From an uncultured Saprospiraceae bacterium (lineage in GTDB: Bacteria; Bacteroidota; Bacteroidia; Chitinophagales; Saprospiraceae): a DNA stretch of 64,000 nt. A program made the position numbers and the translations under genes. Location: positions 25,725-89,724 of the forward strand of contig CALLXF010000010.1 of assembly GCA_938015805.1 (NCBI GenBank). Reading direction: 5' to 3'. Below the pieces are notes generated by a model, which worked only from the letters and a program-made list of their open reading frames with translations, did not search any database and was not told the DNA's origin. Of this stretch, positions 1 through 9,133 are shown piece after piece (positions within the stretch are counted from its first letter, which is position 1; each line of letters opens with the position of its first letter).

Positions 1-2
1 TT

Positions 3-746
3 TTTAATCCGGCTCCTTTAATGAAATTAGTAGAAATTATTCCTGCATTACAGACTTCTGAGCAAACAACATCTGCCGCTAGATCTATTATAGATGGCTG
101 GGGAAAAACGACAGTTCTCGTAAAAGATACACCGGGTTTTATCGTAAACAAAGTAGCTCGTCCATTCTATAGTGAGGCCATAAAAATACATGAAGAGACG
201 GGGCTTTCGCCAATGCAATTAGACACGGCAATAAAAAATATTGGTGGCTTTAGAATGGGACCGTTTGAGCTTACAGACTACATCGGCCATGATGTAAATT
301 ATATAGTGACCGAGACGGTATGGAAAGCCTTCTATTACGATCCGCGTTATACACCATCGTTCTCCCAAAAGCGTCTAGTAGAAGCAGGATACCTAGGTCG
401 TAAATCTGGAAAAGGGTTTTATAATTATAATGAGGAACATAAAACTACTGAAGATGTGGCTGATGCCAAAGTGATGCAACCTTATGTGGACCGGATTATT
501 ATTATGCTTATAAACGAGGCAGCGGATACGCTTTTTAAAGGAATCGCAACTAAAGAAGATATCGATCTCGCTATGACCAAAGGCGTAAACTATCCTAAAG
601 GATTGTTCCAGTGGGCTGACGAAATAGGTCTCCAAAATTGTGTTGACCAGATGGATGCTTTGTATAACGAATATCACTCAGATCGATATCGCTGTTGTCC
701 GATCCTAAGAAAAATGGCCAATCAAAATCAATCCTTTTTTACTTAA
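3..746 (+). CDS. paaH: 3-hydroxyacyl-CoA dehydrogenase (PaaH-like), 5'-truncated by window edge
   Basis: NAD-dependent 3-hydroxyacyl-CoA dehydrogenase of the phenylacetate pathway, which oxidises 3-hydroxyadipyl-CoA to 3-oxoadipyl-CoA. The frame is open from base 3 and reads FNPAPLMKLVE, the conserved segment that follows the catalytic His of this family, so the Rossmann NAD domain lies to the left of the window. The visible 248 residues hold the C-terminal substrate-binding domains, with the signatures DTPGFIVNKVARP, GGFRMGPFELTDYIG and GRKSGKGFYNY. It ends NEYHSDRYRCCPILRKM, the usual family terminus, so the 3' end is natural. Its stop overlaps the start of paaI (TAATG), which indicates translational coupling. 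The paa context supports PaaH; a general 3-hydroxybutyryl-CoA dehydrogenase is the alternative. Confidence 0.9.
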   Translation, partial: FNPAPLMKLVEIIPALQTSEQTTSAARSIIDGWGKTTVLVKDTPGFIVNKVARPFYSEAIKIHEETGLSPMQLDTAIKNIGGFRMGPFELTDYIGHDVNYIVTETVWKAFYYDPRYTPSFSQKRLVEAGYLGRKSGKGFYNYNEEHKTTEDVADAKVMQPYVDRIIIMLINEAADTLFKGIATKEDIDLAMTKGVNYPKGLFQWADEIGLQNCVDQMDALYNEYHSDRYRCCPILRKMANQNQSFFT

Positions 747-1168
747 TGGATAAATCTAAAGCACAACTCGTTTTCGATAAAATGATGGCGACAGACTACT
801 GTAGTCAGTGGATGGGTATAGAGGCAGTTACCCTATCAGAAGGACATTGTAAAATAAAAATGACCGTTACTAAAGAGATGCTTAATGGATTTGGGATTTT
901 ACATGGTGGTATCGCATATGCATTTGCGGACAGTGCCTTTGCCTTTGCAGCTAATTCCTATGGTCGCTTATCCGTATCCGTAACAGGTAGTATGAGTTTT
1001 TCAAAATCAGCCCAAGAAGGAGATATTTTATATGCTGAAGCAGTGGCTTTACACATAGGATATAAGACCGCAGAGTTTGATGTAAATATCTCTAATGGAT
1101 CTAAAGAAATCTATTATCGTTTTAGAGGAACCGTGTATCGTAAATCGGATAATATCCTAGATTTATGA
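746..1168 (+). CDS. paaI: Hydroxyphenylacetyl-CoA thioesterase PaaI
   Basis: Hotdog-fold acyl-CoA thioesterase. PaaI is known to hydrolyse stalled hydroxylated phenylacetyl-CoA intermediates and so release trapped CoA. The protein of 140 residues matches the usual PaaI length. The hotdog core GFGILHGGIAYAFADSAFAFAANSYG contains the HGG and downstream Asp typical of this clan. An ATG at 695 is in frame, but 746 is preferred because it overlaps the paaH stop and starts MDKSKAQLVFDKMMATD, as in the family. The gene sits between paaH and a truncated globin gene in a tightly coupled operon. Confidence 0.9.
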   Translation: MDKSKAQLVFDKMMATDYCSQWMGIEAVTLSEGHCKIKMTVTKEMLNGFGILHGGIAYAFADSAFAFAANSYGRLSVSVTGSMSFSKSAQEGDILYAEAVALHIGYKTAEFDVNISNGSKEIYYRFRGTVYRKSDNILDL

Positions 1169-1560
1169 AAACTGATATCACTGACAAGGAAGATATCGTT
1201 ATTGTAATAAATCACTTTTACAATAAGATTCTAAGTAATAAAACAATAGGTCACTTCTTTACAGAAGTCGTGAAAATACAAATCGACCACCACATTCCGA
1301 TCATGTATGACTTCTGGGAATCGGTCCTACTTGATGGAAATACATACAAAGGAAATCCGATGCTTAAGCACATCGCTATCGATAAAATACTCCCACTAGA
1401 AGCACATCATTTTAATGTCTGGATCCAAGAATGGAATGCGTCTGTAGACTTACACTATAGTGGCCCGATCGCAGATCAGGCTAAACAAAAAGCTAAGATG
1501 ATGAAAGATCTAATACTCTATAAAATAGCGGCCAGTAAGAAAGATGGTTTTATTCAGTAA
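1165..1560 (+). CDS. Group III truncated haemoglobin
   Basis: Small 2-on-2 globin of 131 residues. The segment AHHFNVWIQEW provides the proximal His typical of group III truncated haemoglobins, and FYNKILSNKTIGHFF and DFWESVLL match the B and E helix regions. There is no signal peptide, so the protein is cytoplasmic. It overlaps the paaI stop by 4 nt (ATGA) and is therefore coupled to the paa operon. The physiological ligand is not shown by the sequence. An inference is that it buffers or delivers oxygen to, or protects, the oxygen-dependent ring epoxidase PaaABCE, which is not in the window. Confidence 0.85.
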   Translation: MKTDITDKEDIVIVINHFYNKILSNKTIGHFFTEVVKIQIDHHIPIMYDFWESVLLDGNTYKGNPMLKHIAIDKILPLEAHHFNVWIQEWNASVDLHYSGPIADQAKQKAKMMKDLILYKIAASKKDGFIQ

Positions 1561-1651
1561 AAAAATATTATTATTTTAGTTTAGTTTGCGGGTTTTTAGT
1601 ACAAGCGATCCGTAAAATTAATCACTCTAACTAAACAAAAAATCACTTACT

Positions 1652-2128
1652 ATGGACTCCACTAATCTAATCGACGATCATATTAATAATGGATCACTTA
1701 CCATTACACCACCAATAAAAAACTTTTTATTAGAAACTTCTAAATGGGCAAAGTTTCTCGCCATTTTAGGATTTATAGGCTCTGGTATTCTAATACTCGT
1801 AGCATTAGGAATGATATTTTTTATGAGTTCGCTAGCTTCTAGCATGGGAAATGCAGATCCTCTAGAAGCATTAGGTGGCGGTTTCTTAGGTGTTATTTAT
1901 CTTGCTATGGCTGCTTTGTATGTAATGCCATCTTTGTATCTCTGGCGTTTTGCCACTAAAATGAAAACCGCTTTAATGGATAATGATCAAGGCTTCTTAT
2001 CATACTCATTTGAAAATCTAAAAAGCTGCTACAAATTTTTAGGCATTATGATGGCGATAATCGTGGGTTTTTATGCTATTGGTATTTTAATAGGGATAGT
2101 TGCAGGAGGAGCTGCATTATTTATGTAA
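1652..2128 (+). CDS. DUF5362-like integral membrane protein
   Basis: Membrane protein of 158 residues and unknown function, resembling the DUF5362 family. Hydrophobic segments lie at about residues 34-60, 75-95 and 128-157. They are separated by a short Ser/Gly-rich loop and by a positively charged RFATKMKTAL loop. The N-terminus is hydrophilic and has no signal peptide. It is 91 bp downstream of the globin gene and converges on the DUF58 gene with only 17 bp between, so it probably ends its own short transcript. No catalytic motif was recognised. Confidence 0.6.
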   Translation: MDSTNLIDDHINNGSLTITPPIKNFLLETSKWAKFLAILGFIGSGILILVALGMIFFMSSLASSMGNADPLEALGGGFLGVIYLAMAALYVMPSLYLWRFATKMKTALMDNDQGFLSYSFENLKSCYKFLGIMMAIIVGFYAIGILIGIVAGGAALFM

Positions 2129-2145
2129 AAAGATAAACGACTGGA

Positions 2146-3471
2146 CTAAAACATTCGCTTAGCTTTTATCTCGAGATACTTATTGATCACATTGATAGAG
2201 AGGTCTTCTGGCTTTGTTAATATGGTCTGAATACCGTTAGAATTTAATTCCATCTTTATCTTTTCTTTTTCTATCAAGGCACGCTGGGCAAATGTCTTTA
2301 AATAAATTTCGTCACGAGTGCGACAAGTCATCTGACTGGTTTGTATAAGCTCGGTATTAATAAAAAAGATAACTAAGAGCAGGTGTTTTTTATTAATCGA
2401 TTTTAGATAAGGTAGATTACGTTTGAGGTCATTCTGATTTTCAAAATTAGTGAAGAATATTAGTATACTTCTCCTAGATATCTTTTTACGTATAGTAATA
2501 TGCAACAGCTCAAGACTAGATTCTTTAAACTCTGTTTTTTGGTGATATAACCTATTAGATATTTTTTCTAATTGGTTGCGGACAGATTCTGCTTTTACGA
2601 TACTTCCTATTTTATTAGAATAAGTAATGAGACCTACTCTATCATATTTTTTCAGAACAATATTAGAGATAACCAGAGCACTATTAATGGCATAGTCTAA
2701 AAGTGTTAATTCGTTAAAAGGCATTTTCATAGATCTCCCTTTGTCGACAATGCAGTATACATTTTGGGACTTAGTGTTTTGGAACTGATTTATCATCAGA
2801 GTATTAAGTCGAGAGGAGGCTTTCCAGTTTATCGCTTTTATATTATCTCCTTGTGCATAAGCTCTTATATGCTCAAATTCGTCATTTTCTCCTACCTGTC
2901 TAATTTTTCTGATTCCAGAGTTCCTTGCTGTTTTAGAAAACACTTGCAATTCGTATTTTTTCATCTGGATAATAGAAGGAATGACCTTTACATCAACTGA
3001 ATGTTCCACTGTATGTTTTATCTCTACCAGTGATAAAAACGGAGTAGAGATATATAAATGTAAATCCCCGAAAGAATACACTCCTCTTGTTACAGGAGTG
3101 ATAGAAAAAGAACTTTCAACGGATTTTTTAGTGCCTACCGTAAAAGAACCGATCGTATCACGATGCTGAAGCTGTGTCGCTAACTCATCCACTAGGTCTA
3201 TATTTAAACTTAAATCGCTATTATTATCGATGGCATAAACGATTTGCTGTGCATCTCCTAAAGATAAGCGTGGAAGTATAAATCGAGAGGCAGTAACTCT
3301 ATTTCGCAAAATAAATAGTATAACTAAATCTATAAAAACCAAACCGATCAATACATATAAAGACCATAATGCAATCCTATAAACTATTGGATATGCAAAA
3401 GATACTAAGAGTGCAACAATGATGCATCCGAGTAAAATAAACAGCCTGTTTTTAAGATAGATGGATTTCAT
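2146..3471 (-). CDS. DUF58 domain-containing protein (vWA-like)
   Basis: Protein of 441 residues with two N-terminal membrane helices (about residues 8-55), a beta-rich middle and a DUF58 domain. The DUF58 signature GENDEFEHIRAYAQGDNIKAINWKASSR is followed by a MIDAS-like DKGRSM segment of the vWA fold. Proteins of this family are encoded beside MoxR AAA ATPases, and the pair is thought to act as a chaperone for metal insertion or assembly of a partner. The start lies 1 bp after the MoxR stop, so the two genes are coupled. The substrate is unknown. Confidence 0.85.
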   Translation of the reverse strand: MKSIYLKNRLFILLGCIIVALLVSFAYPIVYRIALWSLYVLIGLVFIDLVILFILRNRVTASRFILPRLSLGDAQQIVYAIDNNSDLSLNIDLVDELATQLQHRDTIGSFTVGTKKSVESSFSITPVTRGVYSFGDLHLYISTPFLSLVEIKHTVEHSVDVKVIPSIIQMKKYELQVFSKTARNSGIRKIRQVGENDEFEHIRAYAQGDNIKAINWKASSRLNTLMINQFQNTKSQNVYCIVDKGRSMKMPFNELTLLDYAINSALVISNIVLKKYDRVGLITYSNKIGSIVKAESVRNQLEKISNRLYHQKTEFKESSLELLHITIRKKISRRSILIFFTNFENQNDLKRNLPYLKSINKKHLLLVIFFINTELIQTSQMTCRTRDEIYLKTFAQRALIEKEKIKMELNSNGIQTILTKPEDLSINVINKYLEIKAKRMF

Positions 3472-3472
3472 G

Positions 3473-4591
3473 TTAACGAGGCACTTCCAGCGATTGTAAA
3501 ATTTCTTTTATGACTTCTTTTGTATTAAGACCTTCCATTTCTGCATCAGATGTAAGAATCAGTCTATGATTTAAAACATGGTTTGCGACATACTGAACAT
3601 CATCGGGAATAAGAAAATTACGACCTTCTAGTAATGCCGCCACTTTTGCTGTTTTTAGAATTCCTAAAGATGCCCTAGGTGATCCGCCTAGATAAATTTT
3701 TGCGTGAGTACGTGTCTCCTGGATGATACTCGTGATGTACTGTAACATCTGATCTTCGACATGTACATCTGCTAACTCCTCTTGGATTTTTTTAATATCC
3801 ACAGCACTCAAAATGGAAGAAATCACTTCCAGATTAGGAGGTCCAGTCTGTGATTTAAATTTTTGTAAGATTTGAAATTCCTCTTTTTCTGTAGGATACT
3901 CTAGATTTATTTTCATCAGAAATCGATCTAACTGAGCTTCTGGTAAACGGTAGGTTCCTTCCTGCTCTATAGGATTCTGAGTTGCAATTACTAGAAACGG
4001 AAATTCCATTTTGTATTCTATACCATCATAGGAGATCTGTTTTTCTTCCATTACCTCAAAGAGAGCCGATTGTGTTTTAGCTGGAGCACGATTAATCTCA
4101 TCGATCAGAACGAGATTAGAAAATATAGGTCCTTTTTTAAATTCAAATTTAGATTCCTTCATATTAAAAATCGAAGTCCCTAAAATATCTGACGGAAGTA
4201 GATCTGGTGTAAACTGTATCCTAGAGAAATCAGCATCTATTGTTTTTGCCAGTACTTTGGCAGATAGTGTTTTAGCAATTCCTGGCACACCTTCTAGTAG
4301 GATATGACCATCGCTCAGAACACAGGTCATCATTAATTTTATCAAATCAAACTGACCGATTAGAACTTTTCCACATTCAGTGTAGAGCTCTTCCATTTTT
4401 TGAACCAAGGGGCTTTTTACAGTAGGAGCATATCGATACATAGAATGTCCTGGAGCTGATGAACTTTGTACACTACCTGGAACTATCGGTTCCGTCACAT
4501 CTGGTGTGACAACTTGATCCAGGCTTCCTTGAGGATCAGAAGGCTGAGTAGGATTTACTTCCTCGATTAAATCGTTATTTTCTTCACTCAT
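3473..4591 (-). CDS. MoxR-family AAA+ ATPase
   Basis: AAA+ ATPase of 372 residues. Walker A is GVPGIAKT (residues 101-108), Walker B VLIDE (161-165), sensor 1 Asn lies in IATQN (about 206) and the arginine of LDRF is near 223. A Pro/Ser/Thr-rich low-complexity tail of about 55 residues precedes the ATPase core and is unusual in length. MoxR proteins are ATP-driven chaperones that work with vWA/DUF58 partners, and here the DUF58 gene is next. Its start overlaps the stop of the upstream DUF4350 gene (TAATG), so the cluster is one operon. Confidence 0.92.
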   Translation of the reverse strand: MSEENNDLIEEVNPTQPSDPQGSLDQVVTPDVTEPIVPGSVQSSSAPGHSMYRYAPTVKSPLVQKMEELYTECGKVLIGQFDLIKLMMTCVLSDGHILLEGVPGIAKTLSAKVLAKTIDADFSRIQFTPDLLPSDILGTSIFNMKESKFEFKKGPIFSNLVLIDEINRAPAKTQSALFEVMEEKQISYDGIEYKMEFPFLVIATQNPIEQEGTYRLPEAQLDRFLMKINLEYPTEKEEFQILQKFKSQTGPPNLEVISSILSAVDIKKIQEELADVHVEDQMLQYITSIIQETRTHAKIYLGGSPRASLGILKTAKVAALLEGRNFLIPDDVQYVANHVLNHRLILTSDAEMEGLNTKEVIKEILQSLEVPR

Positions 4592-5856
4592 TATTTAGCA
4601 GTTTTATAAAAAATCTCAACTCGACGATGTAGATTAATGAGCTGATCATCTGGATAGGCATATCCCTTATCAGCATTGTCTAACATTTTTACGATAATTT
4701 GTAATTCATCGTAATCAAATTTAGATTTCTTGGATAATAGTTTTACAAAGTCTGGATTTTTCTCGTCCAGATAATATTTCTTTTTTACGGTATGATAAAA
4801 GTAATTTTTAATATGAGGTATCAACCTAGCACTTTGGTTTTGACTTGAAAACAAGTTACTGAGTGTCTCTACGTATTCTAATGTTGTATTTCTATTTTTT
4901 TCAAGAACCGGAATCGCCCGTTGCTTTCGTTTAGATTTAAAAATCACAAACAATAAACTCGATACTAAAATCAAGTAGTAGGCTGTACGCAGTGGTTTTT
5001 GCGAAAGTATAAACTGGAGCGGACTATTAGTATTTCCGCTGCTTCTCATTTTATTAAAACTAGGATGATCTAGAACAACAAATTCTGGATCAAATGATTC
5101 AAATATTTTATTTAAATAACCAACATAATAATCCTGTTTACTGGCATGATTTATAAACATCTCAGGTACTGTGTGTTGATAAATAGATCCACTATCTATA
5201 TCTGTTTTTAGATATACTGTATGCCCATTTATGCTTCCAAGAGGATTAGTAATTCCTTTATCCTGTACTTTGGTAGAATATGTACTATCGTTATATTCGG
5301 TCTGAACCGCATCCAACTCTGCCGATGCAGCTAAATCAAAAGTTCTATAGTTTAAGAATTTCTTTTCATCAAATCCTTTTACATAATGGGCATAACTGTA
5401 TTGGATACCCATCATATCATTTTCAAAATAGAAATTCAAAATACTATCCTTGTTAGAGTATGCATAATTACCAGAAAAATAATTAGTGCTGTCTTCTGTC
5501 CATGATGACTTACCGATAATCAAAGCACTATTTCCTCTACGTACAAAATCTATGAGCTCACTCGTCTCCTCTTTACGATAAGTAAATCGATTACCAAACA
5601 TAATATAAAGCATTCCTGTCGTATCGAGATCAGATAATAATGTATCTCTATAATGGTAAACTACTTTATTAGAATCAAAATAGGATTTTACCATATTATC
5701 AAACATCCAAGCTCCGTATGGGTCCTTAGAATCATAGGTAAATTTACTTTTCCAGTCTAAATCAGATTCTTCTCTGTATTCTAATAACGAGCTCAGCAGT
5801 AAACCCAAAATTCCAACTCCTAGTATGATTACGATAATCAGCTCTTTCCTAGTCAT
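4591..5856 (-). CDS. DUF4350 domain-containing membrane protein
   Basis: Protein of 421 residues with an N-terminal membrane helix (about 5-25), a long extracytoplasmic part and a second helix near residues 290-310 followed by a basic stop-transfer KSKRKQR. The extracytoplasmic part resembles DUF4350, a glutamine-amidotransferase-like fold, seen in DPYGAWMFDNMVKSYF and LIDFVRRGNSALIIG. The cytoplasmic tail is about 110 residues. It is in the MoxR/DUF58 operon, overlapping the DUF4129 gene by 4 nt upstream and MoxR by 1 nt downstream. The function is unknown; the gene order is conserved in many Bacteroidota. Confidence 0.75.
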   Translation of the reverse strand: MTRKELIIVIILGVGILGLLLSSLLEYREESDLDWKSKFTYDSKDPYGAWMFDNMVKSYFDSNKVVYHYRDTLLSDLDTTGMLYIMFGNRFTYRKEETSELIDFVRRGNSALIIGKSSWTEDSTNYFSGNYAYSNKDSILNFYFENDMMGIQYSYAHYVKGFDEKKFLNYRTFDLAASAELDAVQTEYNDSTYSTKVQDKGITNPLGSINGHTVYLKTDIDSGSIYQHTVPEMFINHASKQDYYVGYLNKIFESFDPEFVVLDHPSFNKMRSSGNTNSPLQFILSQKPLRTAYYLILVSSLLFVIFKSKRKQRAIPVLEKNRNTTLEYVETLSNLFSSQNQSARLIPHIKNYFYHTVKKKYYLDEKNPDFVKLLSKKSKFDYDELQIIVKMLDNADKGYAYPDDQLINLHRRVEIFYKTAK

Positions 5857-6548
5857 AAAGGCTGAGTTTTAAACTGATTAAAAGCTATTGAATAATGATC
5901 AAACTCTTCTTTAGTAATCTCATAATTACCGTACCAGACCCATTCAAAAATTCCAGAAATAGTTTTAAATCCAGAAAACAAAGCTGTACCTCTTAATTCA
6001 GAGGCGTAGTCTCTATTTGTTTTTTCATACTTCCAGTCTATATCATTATTTACACTCATCTGCTGTAGCACCATCAAAAATCTCATCCGTAATGCCATCC
6101 GATAATCACCTAACCTTAAGGCTTTCTCATACTCTGACTCGACATCGACATCTTCTATATGTTCCTCCTCTAAATCTATCTCCTTATACTCTTGCACTGG
6201 TAAATTTTTATCTACTTGGACATTAGAAAAAATAATATAAATCATAGCACAGACCATAACTGCAATAAGAATATATGCTAATACTCTAAAGATCCCTCCT
6301 AGACCACTTAGAAAACCCAGATTAGGAACTTCGCCAGGGCTTCTTTCCTTTTTCTCTTTTTTTACTGGATTCTTCTTTTTACCTTTTTTCCACTTTAGTT
6401 TTTTAGTTGTTTTATCATAGTCTAGTTGTTTATTATATGACTCAAATTCGGATTCAGAAATCGTATTTGATTTTTGAGCAAATACTCCATTCGCTGTAAA
6501 GCAAATAAAACATAAGCATACAATATGTAGATATTTCCTAGTCTTCAT
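5853..6548 (-). CDS. DUF4129-like membrane protein
   Basis: Protein of 231 residues. It has an N-terminal signal peptide ending near residue 25 (NGVFAQ), a Lys-rich low-complexity stretch, one membrane helix (about 85-110) and a C-terminal cytoplasmic part. The C-terminal part, EYEKALRLGDYRMALRMRFLMVLQQM with TNRDYASEL, matches the DUF4129 pattern found next to MoxR/DUF58 genes. The start overlaps the upstream SpoIIM-like stop by 4 nt. The function is unknown; it is presumed to belong to the same membrane complex as its neighbours. Confidence 0.7.
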   Translation of the reverse strand: MKTRKYLHIVCLCFICFTANGVFAQKSNTISESEFESYNKQLDYDKTTKKLKWKKGKKKNPVKKEKKERSPGEVPNLGFLSGLGGIFRVLAYILIAVMVCAMIYIIFSNVQVDKNLPVQEYKEIDLEEEHIEDVDVESEYEKALRLGDYRMALRMRFLMVLQQMSVNNDIDWKYEKTNRDYASELRGTALFSGFKTISGIFEWVWYGNYEITKEEFDHYSIAFNQFKTQPL

Positions 6549-8374
6549 ACTGTCTCAAAAATTCCTGAACTTTTTCCAAAATGTTCAAAACGTTTTTCTA
6601 AATCATAACCATACTTCTGACACAGGAGAGAATAATAACTATCCGCAACTGCATAATAGAAGAATGGAATCGTAATACATATGGATAGTAAAATGGTTAA
6701 ATGACTATAAAAATAATTTGCGGAAACAGTGTTATCAAATATATCATGCCATGTTAGTAGTTCATGGATAATAACTCCTACGCCTGTATTATTTAGAGTA
6801 AAATATATCGCCAATAAAAACAATACGCTAATCAAGTATTGTAAAATAAAATTGAAATATAGACTATAACTCTCACGAATACTTTGCTCTATATTCTTTA
6901 TAAATCCTAAGTCTCTATCCCTTGCAAATCTCAAACTAAAGATGATCAAAAAATGCGGTGTAAATAATAAATAAATACAAACTAGTGCCCCATTATTTGG
7001 AATAAAATAAAAAGGAAAAATGCACATTGCGGTGACTAATAAAACACCTAAAAAATTACGTTTAATATAAACTAGTAGTCCTTCTTTTTCCTGTTCTAAA
7101 TATTTATAACTGATAAAAATAATTGCACTCCCAGTAGCGATGATATAAAAAAAGAAGAGCAGTAAATTACTCTGTTGGTAATAAAATAAATTTACCTCAT
7201 CTAAGATCAAAAACAAATCCTCTACCTGTAACGAAATCCAAAACAGAATACTCCCTGCAATAAGCGTAGGAGCCATAATCGTTTTTAAAAACGATGCGAT
7301 GTACTTTTTATAATGGATGATCGCAAGAGATATATTTCCCTCTAATTGTCGAAAAGACATTTTCTGCACTATTATTTCCTTATCTGCAAATGGAATAATA
7401 TCTACATCTGTTATCTGCTCACCCATCCTCTTGCTATAGTACCATGGATAAAAAAGCCACATAAATAATATCAGTGATAAAGAAGTAACAATAATCAATA
7501 TCTTAAGTGTAGTAGGCATCTCCGTTAGTCTAGTCACAAAAGACTCTAATGTTCCTGCAATTATAAATAAAGGTATCGTTCCAATGATAATCCTCAATGC
7601 TCGCATCGCGGATATTTGTAAAGAGGTAGTTCTTTTATAGGTGCCTGGAAATAATATCCCATTACCTAAAACTATACCTGCAGCACCTGCTATGATTATA
7701 GCTGATATTTCTATAGTGCCATGACACCAGATGGTAAGAAAAGAAGTAAAAAACAATCCCTTGGTGTAAAAAAACCATTGGAATGCACCGACCATTATTC
7801 CATTAGAAATCAAAACAAAGATGGTCCCTATACTTCCAAAAAAACCTAGAACAAAAGCGATTAAGGCCACTCGTAAATTATTTACAGTAATTTTAAAAAA
7901 CATCTCTGTTTCCTCCATATCCTTATAAACCCTCATAGGGTCGCCCTCATTAATGTTTTGCTCCGTCATATTTATATAATCCTCTCCGAGGATCGTAGTC
8001 GCAAAGTCAGGATTATAAGCGGTCGATAAAATACCAATACCTAAAGAAATCAAAAAAATGATGAGAGAGACATAAAACGCTTTGCGTGATCTATAAATTT
8101 CTAACGGTAAGATATGACCAAAAAACCTGCGTATAGGCTCGATAGAAAATTTGTTTTTCTTTTTTCCCAGTGTATCGAAAACAGATTGAGTAAGATTATT
8201 TAAGTAGAGTCTTACAGATCGATTAGGGAAAAAAGTGCGAGCATAAGAAAGGTCACTAGAAACTTTAACAAAAAGTCCATGGAGCTTTTCAGGGTTTTGC
8301 TCAGATTTTAAGAGCAAATCCTCAAGTTCTCTCCACTTTTCTATATTTTGTTCTATAAACTTTTTTTCTGTCAT
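6545..8374 (-). CDS. Stage II sporulation protein M-like (SpoIIM/DUF95) membrane protein
   Basis: Polytopic membrane protein of 609 residues. The N-terminal half carries the SpoIIM/DUF95 signature: a basic cytoplasmic segment (FPNRSVRLYLNNL), then helices and the segment FKITVNNLRVALIAFVLG with FLTIWCHGTIEISAIIIAGAAG. The C-terminal half adds about seven further helices. In non-sporulating bacteria such proteins occur with MoxR, DUF58 and RDD genes, as here. It is the first gene of the minus-strand operon and is divergent from the RDD gene across 51 bp, a shared promoter region. The function is not established. Confidence 0.8.
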   Translation of the reverse strand: MTEKKFIEQNIEKWRELEDLLLKSEQNPEKLHGLFVKVSSDLSYARTFFPNRSVRLYLNNLTQSVFDTLGKKKNKFSIEPIRRFFGHILPLEIYRSRKAFYVSLIIFLISLGIGILSTAYNPDFATTILGEDYINMTEQNINEGDPMRVYKDMEETEMFFKITVNNLRVALIAFVLGFFGSIGTIFVLISNGIMVGAFQWFFYTKGLFFTSFLTIWCHGTIEISAIIIAGAAGIVLGNGILFPGTYKRTTSLQISAMRALRIIIGTIPLFIIAGTLESFVTRLTEMPTTLKILIIVTSLSLILFMWLFYPWYYSKRMGEQITDVDIIPFADKEIIVQKMSFRQLEGNISLAIIHYKKYIASFLKTIMAPTLIAGSILFWISLQVEDLFLILDEVNLFYYQQSNLLLFFFYIIATGSAIIFISYKYLEQEKEGLLVYIKRNFLGVLLVTAMCIFPFYFIPNNGALVCIYLLFTPHFLIIFSLRFARDRDLGFIKNIEQSIRESYSLYFNFILQYLISVLFLLAIYFTLNNTGVGVIIHELLTWHDIFDNTVSANYFYSHLTILLSICITIPFFYYAVADSYYSLLCQKYGYDLEKRFEHFGKSSGIFETV

Positions 8375-8425
8375 CTATCTTTAGTCCATTAAAGAAACGA
8401 AAAAAGATATTATTTCAGGAACGCT

Positions 8426-9130
8426 ATGAAAAATATAGAAATAGCTACGGCACATAATATCGTTTTTAAATACGAGCTTGCTACAGTGATGCATCGTATA
8501 CTAGCTTTTGTGATAGATCTTTTAATACTCATGGTTTATATGTGGATCGCATCGGTTTTCCTCTCTTGGAGTACAGTACTATGGTATATATTTGTTTTCT
8601 TGGGATTTGCTTTTTACCATTTTATTATGGAAGTTTTTAATCGAGGCCAGTCGATCGGTAAAAAAGTAATGAAGCTCAGAGTGGTCACACTACGAGGCAC
8701 TACGCCGGCTATAAATGATCTTTTTGTAAGATGGGTTTTCAGGATGATCGATATCACATTTTCCTTTGGATTACTAGCTATCATTAATATAGTAGGCTCA
8801 GAAAAAAATCAGCGGATCGGAGATTTGATCGCCCAGACCGCTGTAATCAGTCTTAAAAGCTCAACAGGTGTAAGTTTAAAAAGCTTGTTAGAACTAAATA
8901 AAAGTGAGGAGTCCGTTTCTTATCCTGGCTTACGCCAATATACAGATGAAGATATGGTACTTTTAAAACATGCTTTAACAAGATATCATAATTATAAAAC
9001 GGATGAAAACCGAGCCATCCTTACAACAATAGGAAAACGAATATTAGAAGATTTAGAAATAAAAAAAGACAAATTATCCATCTCTTTTTTAAAAGAACTG
9101 TTAAACGAGTATGTAATTATTACAAGATAA
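8426..9130 (+). CDS. RDD family membrane protein
   Basis: Protein of 234 residues. An N-terminal RDD domain (about residues 15-145) carries the Arg-Asp signature in HRILAFVIDLLILM, with the conserved GQSIGKKVMKLRVV and IGDLIAQTAVI segments. Three to four membrane helices are visible. The C-terminal 90 residues are soluble and helical. It is divergent from the SpoIIM-like gene and 3 bp from a second RDD gene. The RDD function is uncertain; some members affect ion transport. A copy of the window-wide TTGGCGWAAGC motif lies within the gene (8928-8939). Confidence 0.85.
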   Translation: MKNIEIATAHNIVFKYELATVMHRILAFVIDLLILMVYMWIASVFLSWSTVLWYIFVFLGFAFYHFIMEVFNRGQSIGKKVMKLRVVTLRGTTPAINDLFVRWVFRMIDITFSFGLLAIINIVGSEKNQRIGDLIAQTAVISLKSSTGVSLKSLLELNKSEESVSYPGLRQYTDEDMVLLKHALTRYHNYKTDENRAILTTIGKRILEDLEIKKDKLSISFLKELLNEYVIITR

Positions 9131-9133
9131 ATT

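Noticed and set aside
695..745. Longer N-terminus for PaaI
   Set aside because: It would lie inside the conserved paaH C-terminus; the coupled ATG at 746 fits the family start.
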